From M55B129 sp034189085 (GTDB lineage Bacteria > Bacillota > Dethiobacteria > DTU022): 64,000 nucleotides of DNA. Below are positions 1 to 8,082 of the stretch, piece after piece. The stretch is taken from positions 169,991 through 233,990 of the forward strand of contig JAXHVH010000001.1 in the NCBI GenBank assembly GCA_034189085.1, in the 5' to 3' direction. The position numbers were made by a program, and so were the translations under genes. The notes below the pieces were generated by a model. It had not been told where the DNA came from. It ran no database searches and worked only from the letters and a program-made list of their open reading frames with translations. Position 1 is the stretch's first letter. The number at the start of each line of letters is the position of its first letter.

Positions 1-103
1 CCATGGAACTGGCTATCATATATTTACTCAGCTGGTCCAGGGCAATAATAACAGCGGTAATCAGGATAAGGCTCAAATTTTTCCCCCCCGGCTTGTGCAT
101 CAT
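1..103 (-). CDS. lspA: Signal peptidase II, N-terminal part (cut by window edge)
   Basis: Only the first 34 codons lie in the window; the gene runs off the left edge. It starts with two adjacent ATG codons (103-101 and 100-98). The translation has a short basic N-terminus, a hydrophobic first membrane segment, and the motif DQLSKYMI, matching the conserved DQxxK at the end of the first transmembrane helix of LspA. LspA is the integral membrane aspartic protease that removes signal peptides from prolipoproteins after lipidation. The catalytic Asp residues lie further on and cannot be checked. It is downstream of ileS on the same strand, and ileS-lspA adjacency is common in bacteria. The Shine-Dalgarno signal is weak. 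Confidence 0.8.
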   Translation of the reverse strand, partial: MMHKPGGKNLSLILITAVIIALDQLSKYMIASSM

Positions 104-287
104 TTCTGCTGGTTCTTATATTCTTTTCTCGCGGCAAAGAGCTCAACGGTGGAACAGCATTTCCGAAATATCGTGGTTCCGCCGGACGGTTTCACTTATT
201 AACATTCTGCAGCCAACTTGAATATTTCAAATCCTCCTGCTGGCGTTTCCTATTTTAACATAGCCCGGTAAATAATTATAGCAATAA

Positions 288-3047
288 TTAAAGGCTCTCA
301 ACCACTTTCCGGCAGCGGGGACAGAGTTCCTCGTCAGAATCAGTATAAATCCAGCAGCGCGGGCACTTATGCCCACCCGCTTTTTTTATTTTTATTTTCA
401 CGGGGGAATGAATCCCCTCGATCGCTTCAACAGGGGCATCTTCTATTCTCCCAGCCAGGTTTGCTGCGGATACAATAAAGAGTTCTGCTAGAAAATCATT
501 ATACTGCTCAAGGAGATCGTAAACCTGCGGCTCAACCCAGAGTTCAACAGCCGCTTCCAGTGAACCGCCGATGACCTTATCTTTGCGGGCCTCTTCAAGA
601 GCCCGGGTCACTTCTTCACGAACAGCCAGCAAAACCTCCCAGCGTTTGGCCACTTCATCGTCATCCCAGGTAGGATCTGGCTCCGGCCAATCGGCCAGCT
701 GCACACTCTCCAACCGTTTTCCGGGTAGATGCTGCCATATCTCCTCTGCTGTAAAAGTCAGGATCGGCGCCATTAACAGAACAATATGTTCAAGAATAAT
801 TGAAAGTACGGTCTGTGCCGAACGGCGGGCAGGATTATCCTGTGCCGAACAATACAGGCGATCTTTTAACACATCAAGATAAAAACTGCTCATATCCACT
901 ACACAAAAATTGTGGACAGCATGAAAAAACTGGTGATATTCATAGTCATCATAATAGCTGGTTACCTTTTTAATCAGGCGTCCCAGACGGCCCAGAGCCC
1001 AGCGATCGAGCTCCTCCATATCTCTATAATCAACAGCGTGGGCAGCCGGATCAAAATCCTGGCAGCTTCCCAGCAGAAAACGGACTGTGTTACGGATTTT
1101 GCGGTAAACTTCAATCAACTGTTTCAAAATATTTTCAGAAAGGTGAACATCGCTGGTGAAATCGGCTGAAGAGACCCATAACCGCAGAATATCTGCCCCG
1201 TACCGCTTTATAATTTCTTCCGGAGCAATGACATTACCCAGTGATTTCGACATTTTTTTACCTTCTCCGTCAACAACCCAGCCGTGGCTAAGAACCGCTT
1301 TATAAGGTGGTTCGCCCCTGGTTGCCACAGCAGTGAGCAGTGATGAATGGAACCAGCCACGGTACTGGTCGCTTCCTTCCAGGTAGAGATCAGCAGGCCA
1401 CCGCAAATCAGGGCGGGTTTCTAACACTGCATCATGACTTGAGCCGGAGTCAAACCACACATCCATAGTATCCTTTTCTTTGCGAAACCGATCATGGCCG
1501 CAGTGAGGACAGCGGAATCCTTCCGGCAGGATCTCTTCAGCTTCACGCACAAACCAGGCATCGGAACCTTCACGGGTAAATAATTCACTGACCGCATCAA
1601 TGGTATCTTTATTAATGACTGGTTTCCCACATGAATAGCAATAAAAGATAGGGATTGGCACTCCCCATACTCTCTGTCTGGATATGCACCAGTCCTGCCT
1701 TTCCTCCACCATGTTGTAGATGCGACCCTCGCCCCAGGAAGGGATCCATTTTACTTTTTTGATCGCCTCCAGGGCTTCTTTCCGGAACCCTTCCACAGAA
1801 GCGAACCATTGCTCGGTTGCCCTGTAAAGGACAGGCTGCTTGCAGCGCCAGCAGTTCGGGTACTGATGTTCGAAAGAGGCAGAACTTAGCAAAGCTCCTG
1901 CTTCTCTTAGATCTTCGATGACCTGTCGTCCTCCCTTTTCATAATGCATCCCGGCGTAGGAACCTGCTTCATTAGTAAAGATACCTTGATCATCAATGGG
2001 ACTCAGCATGGGCAGATTGTTTTCCCGCCCGACGATGAAGTCTTCGTAACCATGTCCCGGAGCGATGTGCACCATTCCAGTGCCCTGCTCGAGAGTGACA
2101 TGATCCCCATGTAGAAGAATTGATTCGCGATCAAAAAGAGGATGACGGCAGCGCATGCCTGCAAGTTCACTGCCGCGGAAGCGCCTTAAAACCTTCCAGG
2201 GCTTTTCTGCACCAACTTTTGCCGAGACTTCACCTAGAAGCTCTTCGGCCAGCAGGTACTGTTCGCTACCGGCTTCAACAAGGACATACTCAAAATCATT
2301 GTGGACAGCTATGGCCAGGTTGGCCGGAATCGTCCATGCCGTAGTAGTCCAGATCAGGCAATATCGATTTTCCACTCCTCCCAGAAGCCCCCGGTCATCA
2401 ACCAGCGGAAATTTAACATATATAGCATCAGATATTTTATTGCCGTATTCAATTTCCGCTTCCGCCAGGGCAGTCTCACAGTTCGCACACCAGTATACAG
2501 GTCTCATACCCTTATAGATATAACCGCGTTCGGCCATAGCGCCAAATATCTTGATCTGCCGCCCTTCAAAAGCTGGTTTCAGAGTCAGGTAAGGGTTATC
2601 CCAGTCACCACGAACACCCAGTCTCTTGAATTGTTCCTTCTGGATGTCGACATACTTTAGGGCATAATCACGACACATTCGGCGAAATTCAATATCGGAA
2701 ATTGCTTTCCTGTTCACTTTATTAGTCTTGATGATCTGGTGCTCTATAGGCAACCCATGAGTATCCCAGCCCGGCACATAAGGGCAGTCAAAACCACGCA
2801 TAGTTTTGTACTTGTTGATAATATCTTTGAGCACTTTATTCAAAGCAGTTCCCATATGGATACTTCCGTTGGCATAAGGAGGCCCGTCATGAAGAATATA
2901 GCGCTGCGCCCCATTGCGCTTATCTCTCGCCATTTTATTGATGTTCATTTTATCCCATCGCTCGAGCATTTCAGGCTCACGATTTGGCAGGTTTGCCCTC
3001 ATTGGGAAATCAGTCTGCGGTAAATTTAATGTGTCCCGGTAGTCCAT
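288..3047 (-). CDS. ileS: Isoleucyl-tRNA synthetase
   Basis: A 919-residue class Ia aminoacyl-tRNA synthetase that charges tRNA-Ile in the cytoplasm. It shows the HIGH-type motif GSIHMGTAL at about residues 61-69, the KMSKS loop near residue 597, the editing domain between them, and a C-terminal zinc finger (CPRCW ... CPRC) in the last 30 residues. The reading frame is open further upstream to 3158, but that extension runs into the T-box terminator. The ATG at 3047 has a strong GAGGAGG site seven bases upstream, so I chose it. The gene is monocistronic or leads into lspA. Its leader is a T-box, so expression should rise when uncharged tRNA-Ile accumulates. Confidence 0.97.
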   Translation of the reverse strand: MDYRDTLNLPQTDFPMRANLPNREPEMLERWDKMNINKMARDKRNGAQRYILHDGPPYANGSIHMGTALNKVLKDIINKYKTMRGFDCPYVPGWDTHGLPIEHQIIKTNKVNRKAISDIEFRRMCRDYALKYVDIQKEQFKRLGVRGDWDNPYLTLKPAFEGRQIKIFGAMAERGYIYKGMRPVYWCANCETALAEAEIEYGNKISDAIYVKFPLVDDRGLLGGVENRYCLIWTTTAWTIPANLAIAVHNDFEYVLVEAGSEQYLLAEELLGEVSAKVGAEKPWKVLRRFRGSELAGMRCRHPLFDRESILLHGDHVTLEQGTGMVHIAPGHGYEDFIVGRENNLPMLSPIDDQGIFTNEAGSYAGMHYEKGGRQVIEDLREAGALLSSASFEHQYPNCWRCKQPVLYRATEQWFASVEGFRKEALEAIKKVKWIPSWGEGRIYNMVEERQDWCISRQRVWGVPIPIFYCYSCGKPVINKDTIDAVSELFTREGSDAWFVREAEEILPEGFRCPHCGHDRFRKEKDTMDVWFDSGSSHDAVLETRPDLRWPADLYLEGSDQYRGWFHSSLLTAVATRGEPPYKAVLSHGWVVDGEGKKMSKSLGNVIAPEEIIKRYGADILRLWVSSADFTSDVHLSENILKQLIEVYRKIRNTVRFLLGSCQDFDPAAHAVDYRDMEELDRWALGRLGRLIKKVTSYYDDYEYHQFFHAVHNFCVVDMSSFYLDVLKDRLYCSAQDNPARRSAQTVLSIILEHIVLLMAPILTFTAEEIWQHLPGKRLESVQLADWPEPDPTWDDDEVAKRWEVLLAVREEVTRALEEARKDKVIGGSLEAAVELWVEPQVYDLLEQYNDFLAELFIVSAANLAGRIEDAPVEAIEGIHSPVKIKIKKAGGHKCPRCWIYTDSDEELCPRCRKVVESL

Positions 3048-3111
3048 AAGTTTCCTCCTCCATTTGGTAATACACAATAACCCTGCCTCCCGGCAGCATA
3101 GCCAATAATCA

Positions 3112-3354
3112 TAAAAAAACCCGCCCCTGCAGGGGCGAGATATATCCCGCGGTACCACCCTCGTGCCCGGTTAAAACAGGCTTCTTCCGAATGCCTATAA
3201 CGACGGCTACCGTCCGCGTCTACTCTTTCTCTCCGGAAATTTGGCGCGGCTGCTCCAGGGTGATCTGCAGCGGTCGGCTCAGCCGGACTTCCACCTTAAA
3301 CCGGCTCTCTGGGTAAGCACAGATCCCGCTTTCATGTCCCGTTCACAGCATTTG
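3112..3354 (-). promoter_or_regulatory. T-box leader of ileS (isoleucine-responsive)
   Basis: The conserved T-box sequence GGGTGGTACCGCG lies at 3160-3148 (minus strand). It is followed by a terminator with an 8-bp stem, tetraloop TGCA and seven T residues ending near 3113. Upstream, the Stem I region contains AGAGAG near 3309 and GGTGGAAG near 3295. An ATC triplet followed by A at 3264-3262 sits where the specifier codon is expected, which fits tRNA-Ile. In this RNA family the uncharged tRNA pairs with the specifier loop and the TGG of the T-box bulge, stabilising an antiterminator. The T-box identification is firm; the exact specifier position is inference. Confidence 0.93.
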
Positions 3355-3360
3355 CTCCAG

Positions 3361-3389
3361 ATTTTAACATGGATACCCACTAAAATCAA
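3361..3389 (-). promoter_or_regulatory. Sigma-A promoter of the ileS T-box leader
   Basis: A -35 box TTGATT (3389-3384) and a -10 box TAAAAT (3366-3361) are separated by exactly 17 bases. This places the transcript start near 3354, just at the beginning of the T-box Stem I, which supports both assignments. Confidence 0.65.
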
Positions 3390-3443
3390 TACCTGAATGT
3401 GGAAAACAACTTGAATTAAATCAATATGACTTAACTGTATTCC

Positions 3444-4073
3444 TTAAAAATCAGGATCTTTATCTGTTTCGGGATAATCATCCGGGTCAAGATCGTATCT
3501 AATCCCAAAATCGTCTTCTTTTTCTTTTTCCGTACCCATTCCGGCATCAACATTCTCACTGTTTAAAGGGCCGGGCTCAAATTCAAGGACTTCTTCTTCT
3601 TTTTCTTCGAGCTCTGGAGCATCCCTGAGCCAGTCTTCATTTTCCAGTGAAACCAGCTGAGCCTCAATAAAGGAGCGAAACCGCATTTTAAAGATCTGAG
3701 CCTGTTTGATCAGTTCTTCATGTTCACTCATGATCCGGCTGGCTCTAAAACGGGCATCTTCGATGATCTGCTTGGCTTCTCTTTCCGCTTCCCGCCTGAT
3801 CAGGTCACTCTCGCGTTTGGCATTTTGTTTAACTTCTTCGGCAGTTTCCTGGGCTACAACAATGGCACTGTGCAATGTTTCTTCCATTTTATGATAATTT
3901 TTATTTTTTTCAAGCAACCGGTTGATCTCTTCTTTCAGTTCCTCATTTTTCCTGAGCAGCTTCTCAAGATCTCCTGCTACTTCATCCAGGAAATCATCCA
4001 CGTCTTCCATGTCATAACCACGGAATGAACGCTCAAATTCTTTTTCCTGTATATCCAGCGGTGTGATGGGCAT
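3444..4073 (-). CDS. divIVA: DivIVA-family cell division/polarity protein
   Basis: A 209-residue coiled-coil protein. The N-terminus MPITPLDIQEKEFERSFRGY with the following DVDDFLDEV is the conserved lipid-binding DivIVA head. Residues about 30-150 are heptad-rich coiled coil, and the tail is acidic and low complexity (EEKEEEVLEFEPG, then Asp/Glu-rich). DivIVA binds negatively curved membrane at septa and poles and recruits division partners. GGGAGG lies eight bases before the ATG. It sits between ylmH and ileS, a standard Firmicutes arrangement. The acidic tail is longer than in Bacillus (164 residues). Confidence 0.95.
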   Translation of the reverse strand: MPITPLDIQEKEFERSFRGYDMEDVDDFLDEVAGDLEKLLRKNEELKEEINRLLEKNKNYHKMEETLHSAIVVAQETAEEVKQNAKRESDLIRREAEREAKQIIEDARFRASRIMSEHEELIKQAQIFKMRFRSFIEAQLVSLENEDWLRDAPELEEKEEEVLEFEPGPLNSENVDAGMGTEKEKEDDFGIRYDLDPDDYPETDKDPDF

Positions 4074-4154
4074 AATTTTTCCTCCCTGTTACCCTTTGGT
4101 ATTTGATTATATTTGTTGCCAGACTTCGACAGCAGGTCCACTTTTCCTGCTGCC

Positions 4155-4922
4155 TCAGCTATATCTTTTCAACCTTAGATGCAGCCTGCCCCGGCGTGTT
4201 TCACCTTCCACTTTTTCAAGCAGCAGTCGTCCCCTTCCCTTCAGTGAGAGTTGATCGCCTTCCTTTAACTGTAGTGAAGGTGAACTTACCGGTCGCCAGT
4301 TTACCCGAACCAGGCCTCCCTTGATCAGCATGGTCATTCTTGACCTTGACAGGCCAAAACCAAGAGACAAAACAGCATCAGTCCTCAGGCTGGCTACGGT
4401 GCCTTTGATTTCTTTCCCATTCTCTTCTGCTATGGACAGCTCCTCTGGATCGACAACTCTGCAGGTTACATCCTGCCGGCCAACCCGTACCAGCTTGGTG
4501 GCTATATAATCCGCTTTTGTTTCCAGAACCATGATTGCCGCCACGTCATTTTCAAGGTGTACAATGTCACCGATCTGATCACGGCGAAGGCCCAATCCCA
4601 GCACTGCCCCAAGGATATCACGGTGTCCAAGCTCAGGTTCGCCCTTTATCCCCTGCACGAGAACAGCTTTGACCGGTGGGGCAACCCCCGGCCGTGAAAC
4701 AGGAAAGAGGTGGATAACATTTCTTTCCGCTTCAGGATAACCGCCGCCAATTGTATAAGAATAAGCATGATTATTTTTCAAAGCTGCTTCAGCAAGTTCG
4801 AGCAGGCGGGGATCAAGAAAAGAAGTGGTATGGGATACCCTGCCGTCCAGTTGATCAAGCCTGCGTCCAAACTGCCGAAGCCACTGTTTCTCTCCTTCTA
4901 AAAGGGGAGATTCAATACCCAT
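4155..4922 (-). CDS. ylmH: YlmH-family S4-domain RNA-binding protein
   Basis: A 255-residue protein with an N-terminal RRM-like region and a C-terminal S4 RNA-binding domain (about residues 180-245, including DAVLSLGFGLSRSRMTMLIK). YlmH homologues associate with ribosomes and have been linked to rescue of stalled translation and, by gene location, to cell division. It lies between yggT (17 bases upstream) and divIVA (81 bases downstream) and probably shares their transcript. Length and order match the ylm cluster of Gram-positive bacteria. Confidence 0.9.
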   Translation of the reverse strand: MGIESPLLEGEKQWLRQFGRRLDQLDGRVSHTTSFLDPRLLELAEAALKNNHAYSYTIGGGYPEAERNVIHLFPVSRPGVAPPVKAVLVQGIKGEPELGHRDILGAVLGLGLRRDQIGDIVHLENDVAAIMVLETKADYIATKLVRVGRQDVTCRVVDPEELSIAEENGKEIKGTVASLRTDAVLSLGFGLSRSRMTMLIKGGLVRVNWRPVSSPSLQLKEGDQLSLKGRGRLLLEKVEGETRRGRLHLRLKRYS

Positions 4923-4939
4923 TTTAAAACCTCCCGGGA

Positions 4940-5245
4940 TTATAAATAAAAATAGCGGATAATGAGCTGCTGCACCAGGCGCAGTAGAATCAGCAGAATA
5001 ATCGGGGATAGATCAAGATAACCCATCCCTATCCGCGGTGAAGGAATGATCCTGCGAATGGGCGCCAGCAGAGGTTCCGTCAAACCGTAAACAACCCGGT
5101 AGATTGACGAGAGAGTGGGATTCCCGCCGGCACCAAACATGAACCAGGACATTATTATCCGGGCCAGGAGGATAAAATAATAAATCTGAATGAATGCAAG
5201 TAATCCTTCAGCCAGAAGTCTGATCACAATCACCTCTTCCAACAT
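4940..5245 (-). CDS. yggT: YggT-family membrane protein (YlmG)
   Basis: A 101-residue protein with two hydrophobic segments (about residues 8-30 and 75-98) and the conserved YggT core with PLLAPIRRIIPSPRIGMGYLD. The family is found in bacteria and plastids and is linked by location and mutant phenotype to division or membrane organisation; no biochemical activity is established. It lies upstream of ylmH. sepF, normally its neighbour on the yggS side, is absent: only 72 bases separate yggT from yggS. Confidence 0.88.
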   Translation of the reverse strand: MLEEVIVIRLLAEGLLAFIQIYYFILLARIIMSWFMFGAGGNPTLSSIYRVVYGLTEPLLAPIRRIIPSPRIGMGYLDLSPIILLILLRLVQQLIIRYFYL

Positions 5246-5317
5246 TAAATAGTGTTATAAGTTCGATTAACTTTACAAAAAGACCAGTTTGTACACCGCT
5301 CAAAAGCAGGAACAACT

Positions 5318-5980
5318 CTAAGCGAAAATGGCACTGCCAATCCTCACCATTGTGGCACCCTCTTCCACGGCGACCTCGTAATCATTGGTCATACCCATTG
5401 AAAGCTCAGTTAGTGCAAATCCGGATCGGATGCTCTCATCCCGCAGTTGTCGAAGAAGCCTGAAACAGGGCCGCGTATCCTCAGGATCATCATAAAATGG
5501 AGCCATGGTCATCAATCCTCGAATGTTCAGCCGATCAAATGATTTCATTTTTGTGAGAAAAGCTGAAAGTTCCTCCGGGGGAAGGCCAAATTTGCTTTCT
5601 TCACCGGACACATTCACCTGCACCAGGGCTTCAACTGTCCTGTCCATTCGTTCTCCCCAACGCTGCAGCGCACTGGCCAATGAAAGACGATCAAGCGAGT
5701 GTATCATCACATAATAAGGTAGGACATCTTTAACCTTGTTACTTTGCAGGTGTCCAATAAAATGCCACTTTAATTGAGGAAATGTCTTTACCTTTTCTGC
5801 CGCATCCTGAACCCTGTTTTCACCAAAATCACTGATTCCAAGGGATGCTGCAAGGCGCACCTCTTCGATTCCCACAGTTTTTGTCACTGCTACTAGCTTC
5901 ACTTCTTCCGGCTGCCGGTCTGAACGGGCGGCTGCCTTTTCGATTGCCAGCATAACCTTGCTGTAGTTTTCTTTGATCAT
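5318..5980 (-). CDS. yggS: YggS/PLPBP pyridoxal phosphate homeostasis protein
   Basis: A 220-residue single-domain PLP-binding TIM-barrel protein (YlmE/PROSC). It has the PLP lysine in LVAVTKTVG, the motif DFGENRVQD, the conserved WHFIGHLQSNK, and the phosphate-binding end TELSMGMTNDYEVAV. The family buffers free PLP and affects amino and keto acid balance rather than catalysing a known reaction. The frame is open to a TTG at 6025, but the ATG at 5980 gives the family-typical start MIKEN with GGGG eight bases upstream. It belongs to the pgeF/hlyD-like/yggS/yggT/ylmH run. Confidence 0.93.
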   Translation of the reverse strand: MIKENYSKVMLAIEKAAARSDRQPEEVKLVAVTKTVGIEEVRLAASLGISDFGENRVQDAAEKVKTFPQLKWHFIGHLQSNKVKDVLPYYVMIHSLDRLSLASALQRWGERMDRTVEALVQVNVSGEESKFGLPPEELSAFLTKMKSFDRLNIRGLMTMAPFYDDPEDTRPCFRLLRQLRDESIRSGFALTELSMGMTNDYEVAVEEGATMVRIGSAIFA

Positions 5981-6046
5981 AATAGATGTCCCCGTTTTGC
6001 TTTTCATGAATTTATTACCCAACAACCTGCCGAAACGATGATTGCG

Positions 6047-7231
6047 CTAATTTAGCCTTTGTCCCTCTTCCACCATTGCCGGTTTTGTAATAACCAGGTT
6101 TCCCGGATCAATTCCTTCCACGAGGAGCCTGTTCTCCTGCCGTTCAACAAGGCTGACCGGTTTAAAGATAACCCGTCCTCCCTCGATGACAAATATCCCT
6201 TCCCGCCCTTCCTTTTCAAACAAAGCTTCTTCCGGAATAATTATACCTTCCCGGCGCGAATAGAGCAAAGTAGCTTCAGCCCAGCGGATCTGTTCAAACC
6301 CCTCAATCTGTTCTTCAATTTCATACGTCAGGAAAACCTCCTGTAATTTTTCTTCTTTATGATAAAGCTTACCCCTGACCCTGTCTCCGGGGGCAAAATC
6401 AAATTCGATTTCCGCTGTGTCTTTCCCGGCAATCACCTGCCCGGGATGAAGAGGAAGTTTTATGCTGTAATACCATCGCCAGTTATTAACTATTTTTACC
6501 AGTGGTTGGCCGGCATCAATCAACTCGCCCACCACAGCATATTCTCCTTCATCATACACTTCGGCAAATTCTTCAGCACTTAAATATAATGACCCCCTGT
6601 AATCTTCCCATCCATCCGTATAGTGGGAAATTAAGCCGCTATTTTCGCTGTAAACGTCAACGGTATCTTTAAAAGTCATCGAAGATGGATTAATCGCTAC
6701 CGTCCCGGGGCTGTCATCGGTCCCTGATTCACTGCTGGCAACAATTTCATCCTGGCTGTTATTCCGCTTTTCCTCAAAGAATTGCTGCCAGTATTCTTTA
6801 AATTGTTCCCAGAGATCCTCTTCAGAGTATTCTTCACTTTCCCCACCACGTATTCTTTGCATCTCCAGAGGCGAAATGATGCCAATAGCAGCAACATCGG
6901 ACCCGGCCGCTATTCTTTCTCCATTTTCAGCAAGATCCATGATCAATCCTGATTCAGGGGCCCTGATAACCGCTTCATCTCTTGTAACCAGGCCTGCCAC
7001 CCTGCATTCCTGGATCATTATTCCAGGTTCGGAATTTATAATTTGCAACCGCCAGGCAAGATACTGTTCACCGAGCCAGTGATACCCGAGCTGGACAATA
7101 ATTACCAGGGCCAGCAGCAGGAGGACGTAAAAAATAAAAGCCTGTTTAAAATTGCTGAAGCTGAAGCGTTTACCCTCACCGGGCAACACTTTAAAATGCC
7201 TGTTTACATCCCGGGTGCCTTTTTTCTTCAA
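6047..7231 (-). CDS. HlyD-like membrane-anchored protein of the ylm/division region
   Basis: A 394-residue protein with a basic N-terminus, one membrane segment (about residues 30-50), and an extracytoplasmic part with biotinyl-lipoyl-like and HlyD barrel features (VIRAPESGLIMDLAENGERI; near the end EEGIIIPEEALFEKEGREGIF and ITKPAMVEEGQRL). This resembles periplasmic-adaptor folds of HlyD/RND partners, but no transporter is adjacent. It starts with TTG at 7231, four bases after the pgeF stop, so the two are probably translationally coupled. Similar proteins occur beside yggS and pgeF in several Clostridia. The role is unknown; export or envelope assembly is a guess. Confidence 0.7.
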   Translation of the reverse strand: MKKKGTRDVNRHFKVLPGEGKRFSFSNFKQAFIFYVLLLLALVIIVQLGYHWLGEQYLAWRLQIINSEPGIMIQECRVAGLVTRDEAVIRAPESGLIMDLAENGERIAAGSDVAAIGIISPLEMQRIRGGESEEYSEEDLWEQFKEYWQQFFEEKRNNSQDEIVASSESGTDDSPGTVAINPSSMTFKDTVDVYSENSGLISHYTDGWEDYRGSLYLSAEEFAEVYDEGEYAVVGELIDAGQPLVKIVNNWRWYYSIKLPLHPGQVIAGKDTAEIEFDFAPGDRVRGKLYHKEEKLQEVFLTYEIEEQIEGFEQIRWAEATLLYSRREGIIIPEEALFEKEGREGIFVIEGGRVIFKPVSLVERQENRLLVEGIDPGNLVITKPAMVEEGQRLN

Positions 7232-7234
7232 TTT

Positions 7235-8044
7235 TTATCTTTTCTCCCTGCGAATAGCTATAAAGCCAATCATCCGGCCGGTTATTCCGTGGTCCCGGCG
7301 ATAAGAATAAAACAAATCGCCAATGCACGATGAGCACCAGCTGTTTTTGGCCAAATTTTCTTTTTTAATACCCGCTCGGAGAAGCTGTGCTTCATTGACA
7401 GATGTTAAATCCAGTTTATAGAAACCATCAGAAACAGGCTCCAGGTAAGAAGGATCTGAATAACCGGCATCCTGGAACAGGCGGGCAATCTTTTTATTGA
7501 TCAAATAACAATCACGGCAAATAGCCGGGCTCAAAGCAACCAGGAGCTCTCCCGGATCAAGCAAGAACTCTTTTTGCAGGCGCTCAATTAACCCGGCCCC
7601 GATTCCACCAAGCGCCCCGCGCCACCCGGCATGGGCAAGGGCAACGAGTGGTTTCTCCAATGAAACAAAATAAATAAGCTGGCAATCAGCCGAATATGCC
7701 GTCAGCGGCAGCCCGGGAACGGCTGTTATAAGGGCGTCGCAGTGTTTAACCACCGTTCCTGGGCAGGCTCCTTCTCCCCTGCTTTTTTCATTAAATACAG
7801 CGGACTCTACCCCGTGAACCTGCACCGCTGAAACCTGGCTGCGAAAATCATAATCAAAAAGATTAAAAAATCGCCGCCTATTTTGCATTACATTATTAAC
7901 ATTATCCCCGGTATGAAAAGCCATATTTAGCGAGTAATAAGGGCCTTTGCTGCAGCCGCCAATACGGGTGGAAAAAGCATGATCAACCAGCCCGCTCTTT
8001 TCTAAAAGTGAAGACTGCAGGTAAGCTATGTCACCCTCATGCAC
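7235..8044 (-). CDS. pgeF: Peptidoglycan editing factor PgeF / YfiH (multicopper-type purine nucleosidase family)
   Basis: A 269-residue protein of the YfiH/LACC1 family. It shows the motif AHAGWRGALGGI, the Cys/His set near residues 120-145 (SADCQLI then HAGWRG), CRDCYL, and the C-terminal SYRRDHGITGRM. Members have purine nucleoside phosphorylase or adenosine deaminase activity; in E. coli the homologue prevents misincorporation of serine into peptidoglycan precursors. A GTG start at 8044 fits, though the Shine-Dalgarno is weak. It is next to the division/cell-wall genes, as usual in Gram-positives. Confidence 0.92.
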   Translation of the reverse strand: MHEGDIAYLQSSLLEKSGLVDHAFSTRIGGCSKGPYYSLNMAFHTGDNVNNVMQNRRRFFNLFDYDFRSQVSAVQVHGVESAVFNEKSRGEGACPGTVVKHCDALITAVPGLPLTAYSADCQLIYFVSLEKPLVALAHAGWRGALGGIGAGLIERLQKEFLLDPGELLVALSPAICRDCYLINKKIARLFQDAGYSDPSYLEPVSDGFYKLDLTSVNEAQLLRAGIKKENLAKNSWCSSCIGDLFYSYRRDHGITGRMIGFIAIRREKR

Positions 8045-8082
8045 CAGGGTAAATTTCCCTTCTCCCTCATGTTGTTTCTCTT

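Noticed and set aside
3..221. 72-codon plus-strand open frame at the left edge
   Set aside because: It lies over the antisense of lspA, has no ribosome site, and the protein resembles nothing; the minus-strand LspA start explains the sequence.
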